A stretch of DNA of 64,000 nt, taken from Anastrepha obliqua (Eukaryota; Arthropoda; Insecta; Diptera; Tephritidae). A model generated the notes under the pieces. The model had not been told where the DNA came from and searched no databases. It saw nothing but the letters and a program-made list of their open reading frames with translations. The DNA lies in NCBI RefSeq assembly GCF_027943255.1, contig NC_072892.1:160148792-160212791 (forward strand), in the 5' to 3' direction. The position numbers were made by a program, and so were the translations under genes. Numbering within the stretch: position 1 is the first letter of the stretch; each line of letters begins with the position of its first letter. Shown piece after piece: positions 34,077-45,407 of this stretch.

Positions 34077-34398
34077 CACGAAAATTTAATAAAGTATACA
34101 CCAGAAGTATCGCGGATACTTAGAAAAGATTATGATAAAGTTCCAATGATTTTAAGTGGCGATTTTAACGTAAATTTTGCATTGGACACAGCGGTTCCTT
34201 TAATTGACGTTCTCAATACAACATTCAATTTAAAAATGTGTAACAATCGCACTGAATCGACAACACGATCAAAAACAACAATTGACGCGGTATTTCAAAG
34301 ATATGTTGACAACATCGAAACCAAAGCATTTGTATCATATTTTAGCTATCATAAGCCACTCGTATCATTTGTTGAAATTGAAAACATTGAGGATGAAT
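34077..34398 (+). pseudogene. Helentron endonuclease domain, second part
   Basis: After the CACG duplication the frame resumes as HENLIKYTPEV and runs through MILSGDFNVNF, which holds the catalytic Asp-Asn pair of EEP nucleases. It continues with TTIDAVFQRY and SYFSYHKPLVSF, which holds the C-terminal catalytic His, and closes with a stop at 34398-34400. It is in frame with the piece ending at 30146. By accident, the terminal ATG of the fold-back arm (34065) gives this half an in-frame start. The piece lacks the N-terminal strand and Glu region, so it could not be an active nuclease. Confidence 0.82.
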
Positions 34399-34599
34399 AA
34401 TAATAAAATGAAGAAAATAAAATATGAACTTTATAGCAATATTATAATGAACCTATAATTATCCCGCTCCTAATGCTGCTTTCGTTTCATTCTCTCTCAG
34501 TTTGTTTTACGGAAGGTTTCACTTCTATCGCGTCTAACCGTTAGACTGGTATTTTTTTTATTTTTCGCTTGTCATTTGTAAACTTCATTAGTATACATT

Positions 34600-34930
34600 T
34601 CATCATGGAACGCTACACACTTGAGCAACGATTGCAAATCGTGCAAATTTTTTATGAAAATAATCGTTCTGTTGCTGCTACTTTAAGAGCATTACGGCCA
34701 TTTTACGGTCCATTTGACAAGCCGTCCCGTTTTGGGGTTATGTGAAGTCATTGATCTACAGTAACAAGCCGGCGACGATTTGTGAGCTCAGGGCCAATAT
34801 TGAACGCGAAATTGCTGGAATTTCGGCCGATTTATGCAAAAGAGTGGTCGAAAATTGGGTTCAACGATTGGACTTCGTAAAACGTGCACGCGGCGGTCAT
34901 GCAAAAGAAATCGAATTTCATACTTAAATG
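34600..34930 (+). mobile_element. Rosa-type (DD41D) mariner deletion derivative
   Basis: It starts MERYTLEQRLQIVQIFYENN at 34604, the N-terminus shared by rosa-type transposases here. After about 35 residues it jumps to the C-terminal region: LIYSNKPATICELRANIERE and ISADLCKRVVENWVQRLDF up to GGHAKEIEFHT and stop near 34927. The whole catalytic core, with all three Asp, is missing. I could not define its inverted ends. Confidence 0.75.
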
Positions 34931-34959
34931 TATATGTTCAAACTCGATAATAAAAAAAA

Positions 34960-35885
34960 AATTAGTTAAAAAAGTCAAACCGTTTGTGTTTTATTCAAAA
35001 AGTTCAAAAGTTGAAGTGCTCTTACTGAAAAACCCTTTACATGATTACGACGAATATTGCCTAGCAAATGGCGCCGTTGGTAAACTAGTGCATATAGATT
35101 ATGACAACGCTGGAAAAGTGAGTTTTGTATGATCTGACTTTCCTAATACTCCGAAAACAGGACAAAAACTTCGAAATAAATGCAGTGCACATATGATAGC
35201 TAACAATATTAGTAAAACAGCAGTACCGATAGCTACAATACCATTAAATCACAATAAAACTATAAACGCAAAACGTACACATTTTCCTGTAGTTTGTGCA
35301 TTTGCCAGTACCATACACAAATCTCAGGGCGCTACATTTTCTGAAATAGTCTATGAATACGATAAAAAGCAGTCACAATCGCTAGTGTATGTCGCACTGT
35401 CGTCACATGTTACTTCCATTGATGGATTGCTTATAATTACACGCAATGATGATTTGCGATTCTACCATGGCCGGAGACCATCAACAACAATCCCATCATT
35501 GCAAGCAGATTTTCGAAGACTGTCGATGAATTGTTTGGAAACTCTTGATCAACAAATGATTCACCTTATACAACAAAGAGAAGGATTGTCGATATACTCT
35601 TTTAATTGTCAAAGTCTGCGTGCTCATGCTACTAACGTATTGAATCCAGTTATGGAAAAATGCAATGTGGTAGTTTTTCATGAGACTTGGTTGTGTGAAG
35701 ACGAGGGAATCAGTTTACCGAATTTCAACTGCATCATCCGGTGTAAAAGAAGTAATATTCGAACCGGAGGAGTCGCTATCTACCACAACAGGATCTTGTT
35801 TGTCCAGTCGCCAACATTTGTACACCCCCACTACCTAAATTTCGTGCTACCTGAAAAAATACTCCCTAGTTCAACACTTCCTTAA
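34960..35885 (+). pseudogene. Helentron Pif1-like helicase C-terminus fused to endonuclease N-terminus
   Basis: Upstream of a TGA near 35131 the frame reads LLLKNPLHDYDEYCLANGAVG, the region after helicase motif IV. From 35193 the 230-residue frame shows helicase motif V, TIHKSQGATFSEIVYEY (residues 40-56), and motif VI, YVALSSHVTSIDGL (66-79). In motif VI the expected arginine finger (ALSRVTS) is replaced by Ser-His. After a linker it begins the EEP endonuclease with LSIYSFNCQSLRAHA, then VVVFHETWL with the metal-binding Glu, then TGGVAIYHN at about 35765-35789. Homology stops there. Helicase plus endonuclease in one protein is the mark of Helentrons, rolling-circle DNA transposons. Stops and the lost arginine make it inactive. 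Confidence 0.85.
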
Positions 35886-37064
35886 GTCCACATTAAGCCC
35901 ATTGAGAAGCTTCGCGGAAAAAAAATGTCTAACCTTTATAAATTAGAGTCTATTATTTCTGAATAGTTTGAAGACCTAGTCCAAAGGTGATATACATTCA
36001 TAACCATACATAAACTTTCTGCAATAACTTAGTAGTGCATTAGAACTAAAGGCACATATATGAAAGAGCAGACAAAATTTCGCATTCATCAATTCTCACC
36101 TACTCACTTCACTCTTTGAACTCTTTCGCCTCCCCCCGTAGCAAATATGTTTATATTTCCATAAAAGAACCAACATTCGAGAAGCACTTTGATTTATTAG
36201 GCACTTTTCGTGCTACTGAACTCAATTTAAGCCTCTTTTGCCAGCGATTTCTTACACACTTGCATTCTTCTCCTCCTACCTGAGCGCAGAGCATTTATTA
36301 GTTTATGTATGCAGGCAAAGCTCTATTCATTCCTGCATGCACACACCTATGAACATCTCCGTATATGTAGTTGTTGGCATATTTCGCTTAGAAACAGTTT
36401 TGCAAAAGCATAAAAAGATATTAGGAGCATTCATACAACATCCTACGTGAATTTCAGATAATTTTGGGATTTTTTGTTTCTGCAATGCATTCAGAAAAAC
36501 AGTGTAAGAGTCAATCGAATAATCGTTTCAAGCAAACCAGTATTCTGTGCTAGTCAATTGGATTCATTTACGGCTTGCGTGCAGACTTATAAGGATAAGT
36601 GGTGGTGGGCTTGCTTTCTTCTTGCTTCCTTACTGTTTTATTATCTACAAGCAAGTGCAAGGCATGGCTTATGGCCTAACTCATCACAGGCCAACCGCTT
36701 CTGCTGTTTGTAGAAAAGCGCAGACGGGAGTGAGTGGAATTGACACTGAGCGACATCCGCTAATCCAGCCATCCGTGTATTCCATATCGGAATAAAAGGA
36801 TCAAATATGACAATACTTTGGGGGAGAAAAAATCCATTATGTTTGCGTAAATTTTTTGCGCAAATAGTGTAAAACTGTTTTATGATCGATCTGTAGCTCC
36901 CTCTCAACTGAATGGAATAAAAAACAAAAAAAAAACTGCAAAAGAATTTTTTAGTGGGAAATCTCACCGTGACCTCGAGCATAGACTTTCAATTGTTTCA
37001 TCGATAATTTACGAGATATCGATTACTACTAAAATAATGGATTTATTTTTCCCAAAAAAATATG
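35886..37064. other. Unique DNA with a possible tiny LINE relic
   Basis: No gene is recognised. Near 36548-36585 the plus strand reads VLVNWIHLRLACR-like sequence, similar to the VLVNWIRSMLAQR block of the LINE at 31115-33502, but the match is short. The remainder looks unique. Confidence 0.35.
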
Positions 37065-37155
37065 TATGTAATCCAGCTAAAACTGGTGGCTTTCTCTTTA
37101 TTAGAAGCGGAACATTGGATGAGTTCGGTGCTCCCATACTTAACGGAGTCATATT
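37065..37155 (+). mobile_element. Small LINE RT fragment
   Basis: The frame reads NPAKTGGFLFIRSGTLDEF then ILNGVIF. It corresponds to NPAKTGIVLFTRR...LKGV just after the YADD box of the LINE at 31115-33502. Only about 30 codons remain, and the sequence is clearly more diverged than the other copies. Confidence 0.55.
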
Positions 37156-37194
37156 CATTTTTTTTTTTTTCAAAGTAAATTAATAGAAATAATT

Positions 37195-37410
37195 CTGAGC
37201 AGTTATGGGAGTATCGTAAGCCTTCCAAGGTCCCATCAACGCTTCGATCTTGTGCAACGTATTCAGCAAAATATTTGGCTGCTTCGTGGAGCGATCAAAT
37301 CTGTGATCAGGTCCATTATCTGTGTTGTGTTGCGGGAGATTATCGTGGAGATTAACGTGGGAAATCTTTTTGGTAGTCTTCTCTAAAAGAAGTGAGGCAC
37401 TGAAGACCAC
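37195..37410 (-). other. Unidentified open frame
   Basis: A minus-strand frame of about 75 residues contains HVNLHDNLPQHNTDNGPDHRF and NILLNTLHKIEALMGPWK. Composition is protein-like and less AT-biased than its surroundings. No family is recognised. A structural (gag-like) segment of a retroelement is one possibility. Confidence 0.35.
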
Positions 37411-37519
37411 TTTCAGGCCTAATAAAAACAGCTATTGATCTGAAACTAGAGGGAAAACGGATACGTAAATTTCTGCAGTTGAAAATCTATACCCTAATAA
37501 AGGTAATTCATTAACACTT

Positions 37520-38200
37520 CATCATGGCAAGACTTACGCCTCAACACCCTTTACAAATCGTAAAATTGTATTACAAAAACCGACTCTCTGTGAAAAGTGT
37601 TCATCGCGCTTCTATGGTGTGCAGTGATGAGACCCATTTTTGACTTAATGGAAATTTCAATAAACAAAATTGATATATTTGAGCAAAAGAAAAATCCGAG
37701 AGCCGTTTGGTGCAACCTATGGTCTGGAGAAATCATCGGCTTATATTTCTTCAAAGACGAGGCTCGCGCCAATGTAACAGTGAATTGCGAACGCTATCGC
37801 GCCATGATAAATGACACTTTGATGCCGATGCCGGAAATTGAAGCCAATAATCTCCACAACAAAACGGCGCTACTTGTCGTACAGCCCTTGAAACAATGGA
37901 TTTACTGTGTCATCACTTCGGTGAGGAATTTATCTCTCGCCTCGGACCAGTGGATTGGCCACTAAAATCGTATGATATTACACCTTTGGACTTTTATTTT
38001 TGAAGTATGTACAGTCTAACTGATTTGTGGATAAACCAGCTTCGATTGAGGCATTGGAAGCCAACACTACAAAAGTTATTCCCGAGATATCGACCGAAGT
38101 TCTCTAGCGAGTCATGCAAAATTGGTGTTTACGGATCACCGAATTACAGCGCAGTTGCGGGCAATATTTGAAAAGGATTATTTAAAAAAAATAAATATCA
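37520..38200 (+). mobile_element. Rosa-type (DD41D) mariner relic
   Basis: The N-terminus reads MARLTPQHPLQIVKLYYKN from 37524. After about 30 residues it joins directly to VCSDETHF, the first catalytic region, so the DNA-binding domain is deleted. The frame 37597-37965 then reads VWCNLWSGEIIGLYFF and VNCERYRAMINDTLMP. A shift follows. Later frames give EEFISRLGPVDWPLKSYDIT and PLDFYF, the third Asp region. The second Asp has been lost in a small gap near 37858. Relatives occur at 53780-54415 and 52815-53690. Confidence 0.78.
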
Positions 38201-38261
38201 TGGATGGTTCTGCATAAAAATAATAAATATTACTTACCCAATGAATTTGAATACGATGCTA

Positions 38262-39958
38262 TTGGGTTGGCAACCAAGTAATTGTGGATTTCACTCATAG
38301 ACGGCTTCAGTTGAATTTTTAGGTTTGTAGACGTAGTACAAATGTAAAACACATTTTGTTATTTGATAGTTGGCTGTAAATCAGTAAAAAATATTTTTTG
38401 ATCGGTTGCGTAGTTTTCGTTTGGCGTTCGTTGAAAAATGGAAAATCAAAAGGACCATTTTCGTCATATTTTCCTTTTTTATTTCCGCAAAGGGAAAACC
38501 GCATCGCAAGCTCATAAAAAGTCATGTGCTGTTTATGGTGACGAAGCCTTAAAAGAACGGCGATGACAAAATTGGTTTGCCAAATTTCGTTCTGGTAATT
38601 TTTCATTCAAAGATGAAAAACGCTCTGGTCGTCCAGTTGAAGTTGATGACGTCCTAATCAAAGCAATAATCGATTCGGATCGTCGCAGTACAACACGTGA
38701 GATTGCAGAGAAGCTTCATGTATCACATACATGAATTAAAAATCCCTTAAAACCACTTGGCTATATTCAAAAACTCGATACATGGGTTCCTCACGAACTG
38801 AAAGAAACGCGCTTAACGCAACGCATTAACAGCTCGATTTGCTAAAGAAACGTAATGAAAATTATCCATTTTTTAAAATCAAGCGGAAAAGATCGTGGAG
38901 CAGGCCAGGTGAACCAACTCAAACAACATCAAAAGCTGTTATTCGTCAAAAAAAGGTTTTGTTATGAGTTTGCGGGGATTACAAAGGAATTGTCTGCTTT
39001 GAACTCTTACCACCCAATCGAAAAAGTATTGTACAAGGGGTGCCTTTTATATGTCGGGATTAGAGAACAAAAACAAATTTTAATCATCAAAAATCACTTT
39101 ATTGTTTTTCAAAATATTCTTCATGAAAATCTATACACTTTTGCATGCGTTTGAACCAATTGTCGAAGCACTTTTGCCACTCTGAATGATGTACCTCCAA
39201 AACATGCATTCTGAATGCCGTAACCGCTTCTTCAGGTGTCGAAAAACGTTGACCTCTCAGTTTGTTTTTTACGTACGGGAATAAAAAGAAGTCATTCGGT
39301 GCCAAGTCAGGACTATACGGCGGATGACCCATTAATTCGATGTTTTGGGTGCTCAAAAATGCAGTTGTTTGAGCCGATGTGTGAGAGCTCGCATTGTGCT
39401 GGTGAAGAGTGATCCGTCTTTGGCGATTGGTTTTCCTAATTTCTTGGAAGACAACTGGCAAAAAAATGGTCATGTACCGCTGAGAATTTATTGTTCTGCG
39501 TTGTTCTAGTGGTACGGTTGCGACATGACCAGTTTTTTCGAAAACACAGGCGACCATTTGCTTGGAAGTGCTTCGTGCGCGAACAACTTTTGTTGGATTT
39601 GGCTCATCTGCACATGACGATCTTGCAATATCAGTTCGCGCACAGCATCAATGGTTTTCGGAGCAACAACTGATTTTGGACGACCTTCACGAAATTCGTC
39701 TTGGAGTGAACTAGGACCACGATTGAATTCACCATACCATCGATAAACACTGGTCCTTGATGGAGGATTTTTGGATGACATTGATGTCAAATCGTACCTG
39801 ATTCAGTTTTTTGCTCATAAAAACCAGAAGTTTTATGAACGTGGGATTATTATGTTGCCTGAAAGATGGCAAAAAGTTATTGATCAAAATGGGCATTACA
39901 TTACAGAATAAAGTTATTTAGTTCCATGAAAAAATTGTCTTTGATTTTACCAACCCAA
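38262..39958 (+). mobile_element. Mariner with a second mariner fragment embedded
   Basis: Outer ends are TTGGGTTGGCAACC (left) and TTGGGTTGGTAAAA (right, reversed), with TA at 38260-38261 and 39959-39960. The outer transposase starts at 38438 with MENQKDHFRHIFLFYFRK and continues through FAKFRSGNFSFKDEKRSGRP, REIAEKLHVSHT and WVPHELKE to about 39030. It resumes at 39790 with DVKSYLIQFFA and LPERWQKVIDQNGHYITE. The middle, holding the second and third Asp, is absent and replaced by a minus-strand piece of a different mariner (39031-39790). Both sides also carry stops. Confidence 0.85.
39031..39790 (-). pseudogene. Embedded DD34D mariner transposase, internally deleted
   Basis: On the minus strand, 39790-39600 reads PSRTSVYRWYGEFNRG, SLQDEFREGRPKS and RELILQDRHV, an N-terminal half. 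The sequence then jumps in a different frame to NPTKVVRARSTSKQMVAC, so the second helix-turn-helix and the first catalytic Asp are deleted. The frame 39557-39099 continues to HQHNASSHTS, where His stands at the second Asp position, and SPDLAPNDFFLF, the third Asp. It ends HEEYFEKQ. One terminal repeat survives at about 39036 (CAAGGGGTGCC). The other end was lost where it meets the outer element. Confidence 0.85.
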
Positions 39959-40084
39959 TACAATGAAAAGTTCCCCTACACAAAGGGCTTAATCGAAATG
40001 CAGAGCTAAATCTTACACATCGTTCTTATTGAGCATCTGCTGCTGACTCCAAAACATTATCTGGGTCCATGTCAATGATAATGG

Positions 40085-40275
40085 ATACAAGCTCCACTCT
40101 CCACAGTCACCTTTTGACTTTTTTCTTTGGGACCTTCTTTGAAAGAGAAGGTCTACGCCAACAGCCCAGGGTCGATTCAAGACCTCAAAGATGGAATTCG
40201 TGAGGCTATCACGGACATAGGGCAGCCACTTTGCAATTCAGTTATGGAAAATTTCATGAAAAGGATAGAATATAA
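40085..40275 (+). mobile_element. Rosa-type mariner C-terminal relic
   Basis: Frames read PFDFFLW near 40110, then LKEKVYANSPGSIQDLKDGI and ITDIGQPLCNSVMENFMKRIE up to 40270. They match the third Asp region and C-terminal helices of the rosa-type copies. Nothing earlier in the transposase is present. Confidence 0.65.
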
Positions 40276-42015
40276 TTATGTTGAGTGCACAAAAATATAT
40301 CAAAAGCACGTCTTAAATGAAAAAAAAAAAATGTTTGGGGCTGCGTTATATTTGCACAAGAAGTGTAGAGCTGCAGTAAAGGCAGCTCGCATTCAAATCT
40401 TCTGTGCAAGTTTCAAAAATTGCATTCCGTATTTCTGGTGGGTCACTTCTGTGAAAATCTGGAAAGACCAGCTACAATTGCGATGGAAGAGCCTAGAAGA
40501 TTCGATGTTTTAAGGATATTTAAAAATTTAAAATGACTTAAAAATCTTTTTGTTTTATTTTGCTGTCTGTTCAGTGAATTTTGAAGAGAATTTTTTGCAC
40601 TCAAATCGATGGAGCTACTCAAGTTCGTTGAAAAATAGTTCAAATTAGTAGGAATTAATTAAAATAAGAGCAGTTTTCATCTTTGTAAGCTAAGAATGCA
40701 TTGATGGTTCATTTCGAACTTTCTACTTGTTGATTTATGCATTTTACATTCCTTAACGAATTGCAGAGCAACATTATGAAAGCAACATTACTACTACTAC
40801 AACTACTACTACTACTAAATTCCAGCAAAATACAGGCAATCATTCAAAAAGTCTACTTCAGCAGCTGCACTCAGCTCGAGAGGGAGTCGTGCTTTCCGCA
40901 AAGCATGTGGTCAACTTTGCTCACTCACTCACTCACTCACACCTATTCACACACGTATGCATATGAGGACGCCCGAACGTTTTACGCATTTGAAAAATCA
41001 CCCACTTCAATTTCAACTCAGTCAATCATATTTTAATTCTTCTCATTCATCTTAATTCAACACCCGTCCTTCCAAAGGATGTGACCACAGCAAACGGCAG
41101 GTTCTGTGTGACTCATGTGGCAGCCACACAATTATTTGCGCATACAAAAATATTTATTTATGAAACTATGATACATATTTTTGATTTATTATTCATGCAT
41201 GCATACATACATATAAATAAATATACACACACAATGTGTTTATCCGCAAATGAAAAAAAAAACCAACACATTTTCTCACTTCACCATTCACGCACACTGA
41301 TTAATCTAATTGCACTTTTATGGCAGCCTAGCAGCTGAGTTCCGAAACTATGTATCTCCACGTTGGCTAAAGTTCTGAATTTCATCACGTTGTCAGAACA
41401 CATTACAGTGACCGCAATAGTTAACGCTTGTAGCTGCGAACACCTTTTGGAAAAAAGAAAACATTTATTTTTTTTTGTTATCTTTTTGATGTAATTTTTT
41501 TGTTAACTTTATTCTACTACTTTTCTGCTTGCTGCTTTGGCGACTTAATTCGACATTCATGTTTTTCATGCATGGCACTCCTAAAACTTTTAACGAACTA
41601 CACTTTTGTTGTACAACAACAATCAGCCAGACAACAGTCCGATCCATGGTAGAGGGTGACCGTAATGATACTTTGAAAGCGTTGGGGTACCCGAAAGTGG
41701 CAGTAAAGTGCTCTAGCACTTCCCTAAACGACGAGTCGAAACTATCAGACATGTGTGTGTATATGTGTGGGTGTGTGAATTTATTTAAATGTAGCTGAGT
41801 GCATGGCGTGTAAGATTTTAGTTGGTGTTATTAAGAGATTATTTTTAGAGTAATTGACGTGCAAATTGAAATGTTTCCAACAAGCAAAGTAAAAGTTCTT
41901 ATGCTCTTCTATGTGCATAACATAAAGTACAACTAAAGGTGATATCAGACACGGCAAGCAAATTACTTTTGGCAAGCACAAAACAGAGGCGGTTCTGATA
42001 ACAAGCGCAAAAAAG
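40276..42015. other. Unique DNA with trinucleotide and TCAC repeats
   Basis: An ACT run lies at 40787-40816 and a TCAC run at 40921-40940. A minus-strand frame at 41752-41465 (MSDSFDSSFREVLEHFTATFGYP...) is unassigned. Its composition is protein-like, but I see no family or clear splice sites. Confidence 0.4.
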
Positions 42016-42019
42016 TTGA

Positions 42020-42830
42020 AGATATGAGAATCAGAGTGGGAGAGCAAACAAAACGTTCTCAATCCGCACTGAAATACCTAGGCGTCATGATCGACAGCAG
42101 ACTAAATTTTAGGGATCATATTGACTACGCGATAGAGAAAATGGCACTCTGACGGATCTAACCTAACATAGCTGGCCCAAAGTCAACTAAGCGAAAATTG
42201 CGGGCGAACGTAGCTACACCAGTCCTACTGTATGCAGCCCCAGTCTTGGTAAATGCGGCGAAGCTGAAACAAAATAATGTTATTGACTGTATACAGTCCA
42301 AATGCCCAAAGGCATGTTGCGGTTACAGAACCATTTCGGATGAAGCGGCGTTTGTCATAGCTGGCATGATACCAGCGGACATACTCGCGGGCGAGATGCA
42401 ACGAGTCTACGGCAGAGGTGCAGCTGATGCCGAAATAAATAAAAAAGCGGTGAGAAAAGAAGAAATACTTGTCTCACTAACAGGTTGGCAAGACCGATGG
42501 AACACCTCCAGTAAAGGGCGACAGACTTATAAACGGGCTCCCGATTTACGACCATAGTTTTGGTGATGCAACCCATCACGTAACACAGTTCCTTTCTGAG
42601 CACGGAAGCTTCAGAAAATACCTACACTAGGTTTGGGCATGACGATAGCACTTACTGTCTGGTGCGCACCAACGTTGAAGAAGACGCGGTACATCCCAAT
42701 TTTTACTGTCCTCGGTTTCCGGCAGAAAGTAGACTTCCAGATGCAAGCGACATCGTTGCCATATGAAGGAACCGGAAGAAAAGTGGGAGTAACTGTACAT
42801 TCGTTACAAGTACTCAAAGAGAGCTAAGAT
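42020..42830 (+). mobile_element. R1-like LINE, ORF2 C-terminal part
   Basis: The sequence begins in RT with SALKYLGVMIDSRLNFRDHI. A frame at 42198-42557 then reads TPVLLYAAPVLVNA, KACCGYRTISDEAAFVIAGM and WQDRWNTSSKGRQTYK. This is the C-terminal layout of R1-clade proteins (thumb, then the SSKGR-WTY block). Later frames give THHVTQFLSEHGSFRKYL and a decayed Cys motif near 42700. A shift near 42145 and another after 42557 break it. The matching N-terminal R1-like piece in the window lies on the other strand at 47815-48700, so they are separate copies. Confidence 0.75.
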
Positions 42831-42837
42831 AAAAACA

Positions 42838-43808
42838 CTCTGTCAAAAAAGTACCGGGAATTGTTCAATAAAACGCAAAATAATTGTTCTATAATCAAAA
42901 TTTATTTTGTCGCCTTCAAAATAGGCTCCATTCGAAGCAATACATATAAGCCACCGATTAGTCCAGTCATCAGAGCACCTTTTAAAAGCTTTTGAAGCGA
43001 TCTTCTTCAGTTCCTTCAGCGAATTCCCCTTAATGGGCCCCTATCGACTCAAAGCGGCGCCCGCGAAGTAGCAATTTACGTTTTGGAAAAAGGAAAAAGT
43101 CACAGGAGGCTAAAACCGGTGAATACGGTGGTTGTTCGATGATATTTGTCCAGTTTTTGGTCAAAAAGGTGTTCACAATATGAGCCTTGGAGACGGTGCG
43201 TTATTATGGCATAAGATCCATGAGTTTTCCTACGCAAAATCTCTCTTAAACGTCGCATAACTTCCAAATAATATTCTTTATTTACCGCGAACCATTTGGA
43301 ATGACGATGATAATCAAAGAGAACGAGTATCATACTTTCACTTTTGACCGACTTTGACGTGGTTTTTTGGGTTTCGACTAATGTGGATGACGCCGTTCAG
43401 CCGCCTGTTGGCTGGTTTGCATGTCAAACTCGTATACCCACGGCTCTTATGATGATGCGCTGGATAAACGTTGGACCCGAATTCACTTGTTTAAGCATGT
43501 CCTTAGCCCCCTCCTGCCGATGAATTTTTTGAAAGAAGTTCAAATCTCTTGGAACGAGTCGAGCGAGCTACGAGCCACGCGTGGCATGCCCAATTGATGA
43601 TGTAAAATGTTGCGAATTGATTCGTGAGACACGCTAAGGTCACGAGCTAGCACCCTCAAACTTAAATGATGGTTTTCCAGCACCATATCTTTGACTTTGT
43701 TGACGTTTTCATCCGTTGAAGATGTTGATGCTGGTCGGGGCAAATCTTCCACGACATCTCGGCCCTCTGCAAAAGCCTCATACCACTTGTAGACCACTGT
43801 GAGACTTG
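42838..43808 (-). mobile_element. DD34D mariner, one end retained
   Basis: The 3' end at about 42841 reads TCAAAAAAGTACCGGGAATT. On the minus strand the transposase starts at its N-terminal region (43808 downward): SLTVVYKWYEAFAEG, VVEDLPRPASTSSTDENV and LSVSHESIRNILHHQL. After shifts it shows WVYEFDMQTSQQAAE, KPKKPRQSRSKVKV, NNAPSP (second Asp changed to Asn) and CDFFLFPKRKLLLRGRRFES (third Asp kept). The first catalytic Asp segment is destroyed. The 5' end is cut at about 43808, next to LINE sequence. Confidence 0.8.
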
Positions 43809-43809
43809 G

Positions 43810-44207
43810 AATTACCACAAATCCTTTTTACGCTGGATGTATGGAGGATGAGATGGAATCATATCTCCTTAGCTGCCCTGTTCTGGGGCCGACCAGGCAT
43901 CTTGGCTCTTACTTCTTTGCTACGCCGGCTGTTATAGCTGGCGTTGACATTAAAAATCTGATGAATTTCATCAGCAGCACAAAGCGGTTGACACAAACGC
44001 AGCACAGTCATCGTTCGTAATCCACACACTCTAAATCCACCCTCCTAACCATCCCAGCACCACCTTTTCTCACCCTCTACCTGCATCCCATCGGTATTTC
44101 TATTTCACCTCACCTCCTTCATAATGGTATCACAAAGGACGAAACCGTTTTTCTACATCCAAGAGTGCTCATTCATTGGGGAACCATACCAACCTAACCT
44201 AACCTAA
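43810..44207 (+). mobile_element. LINE ORF2 end and 3' untranslated region
   Basis: The frame at 43799-44020 reads CMEDEMESYLLSCPVLG, the last cysteine motif, followed by VDIKNLMNFISSTKRL, the usual C-terminal helix. About 180 bp of non-coding sequence follows, closing with AACCTAACCTAACCTAAG. The 5' portion is absent. Confidence 0.6.
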
Positions 44208-44314
44208 GTTTTTGGTCTTTCCGTTTACTAGTGAGGGGTTTTCTTCTACTTTTTGATTAATTATGGTGGGATTTAGTCTCCGCAAAGCAGCATCATCACA
44301 TTCAAGTATGCAAA

Positions 44315-45187
<873 letters not shown>

Positions 45188-45407
45188 AGGGTTTGACATA
45201 TGAAAAAAGGAAAATTATTGACCATCTCGACCTGAGACTTTTCTTCCCCCATTAAAAGTTGGACTCTCACTCTTTTGTTGTAACAAAGTTCAATTTTTTT
45301 TAGGCATTTCAATAATCATAATAATAAAATATTCATATCCGCTTGATAATTTGGCACTAAAGATTATTCACACATTGACCACCAAATTTAAAATGTCAAA
45401 ATATGTA

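Noticed and set aside
34530..34550. GTCTAACCGTTAGAC palindrome as a Helentron terminal hairpin
   Set aside because: Arms are only seven bases, and no defined element end or companion copy supports it.
44191..44207. AACCTAACCTAACCTAAG resembles the insect telomeric repeat TTAGG on the other strand
   Set aside because: Flies lack TTAGG telomeres. The run has only about three units and sits at the 3' end of a LINE fragment, where such runs are common.
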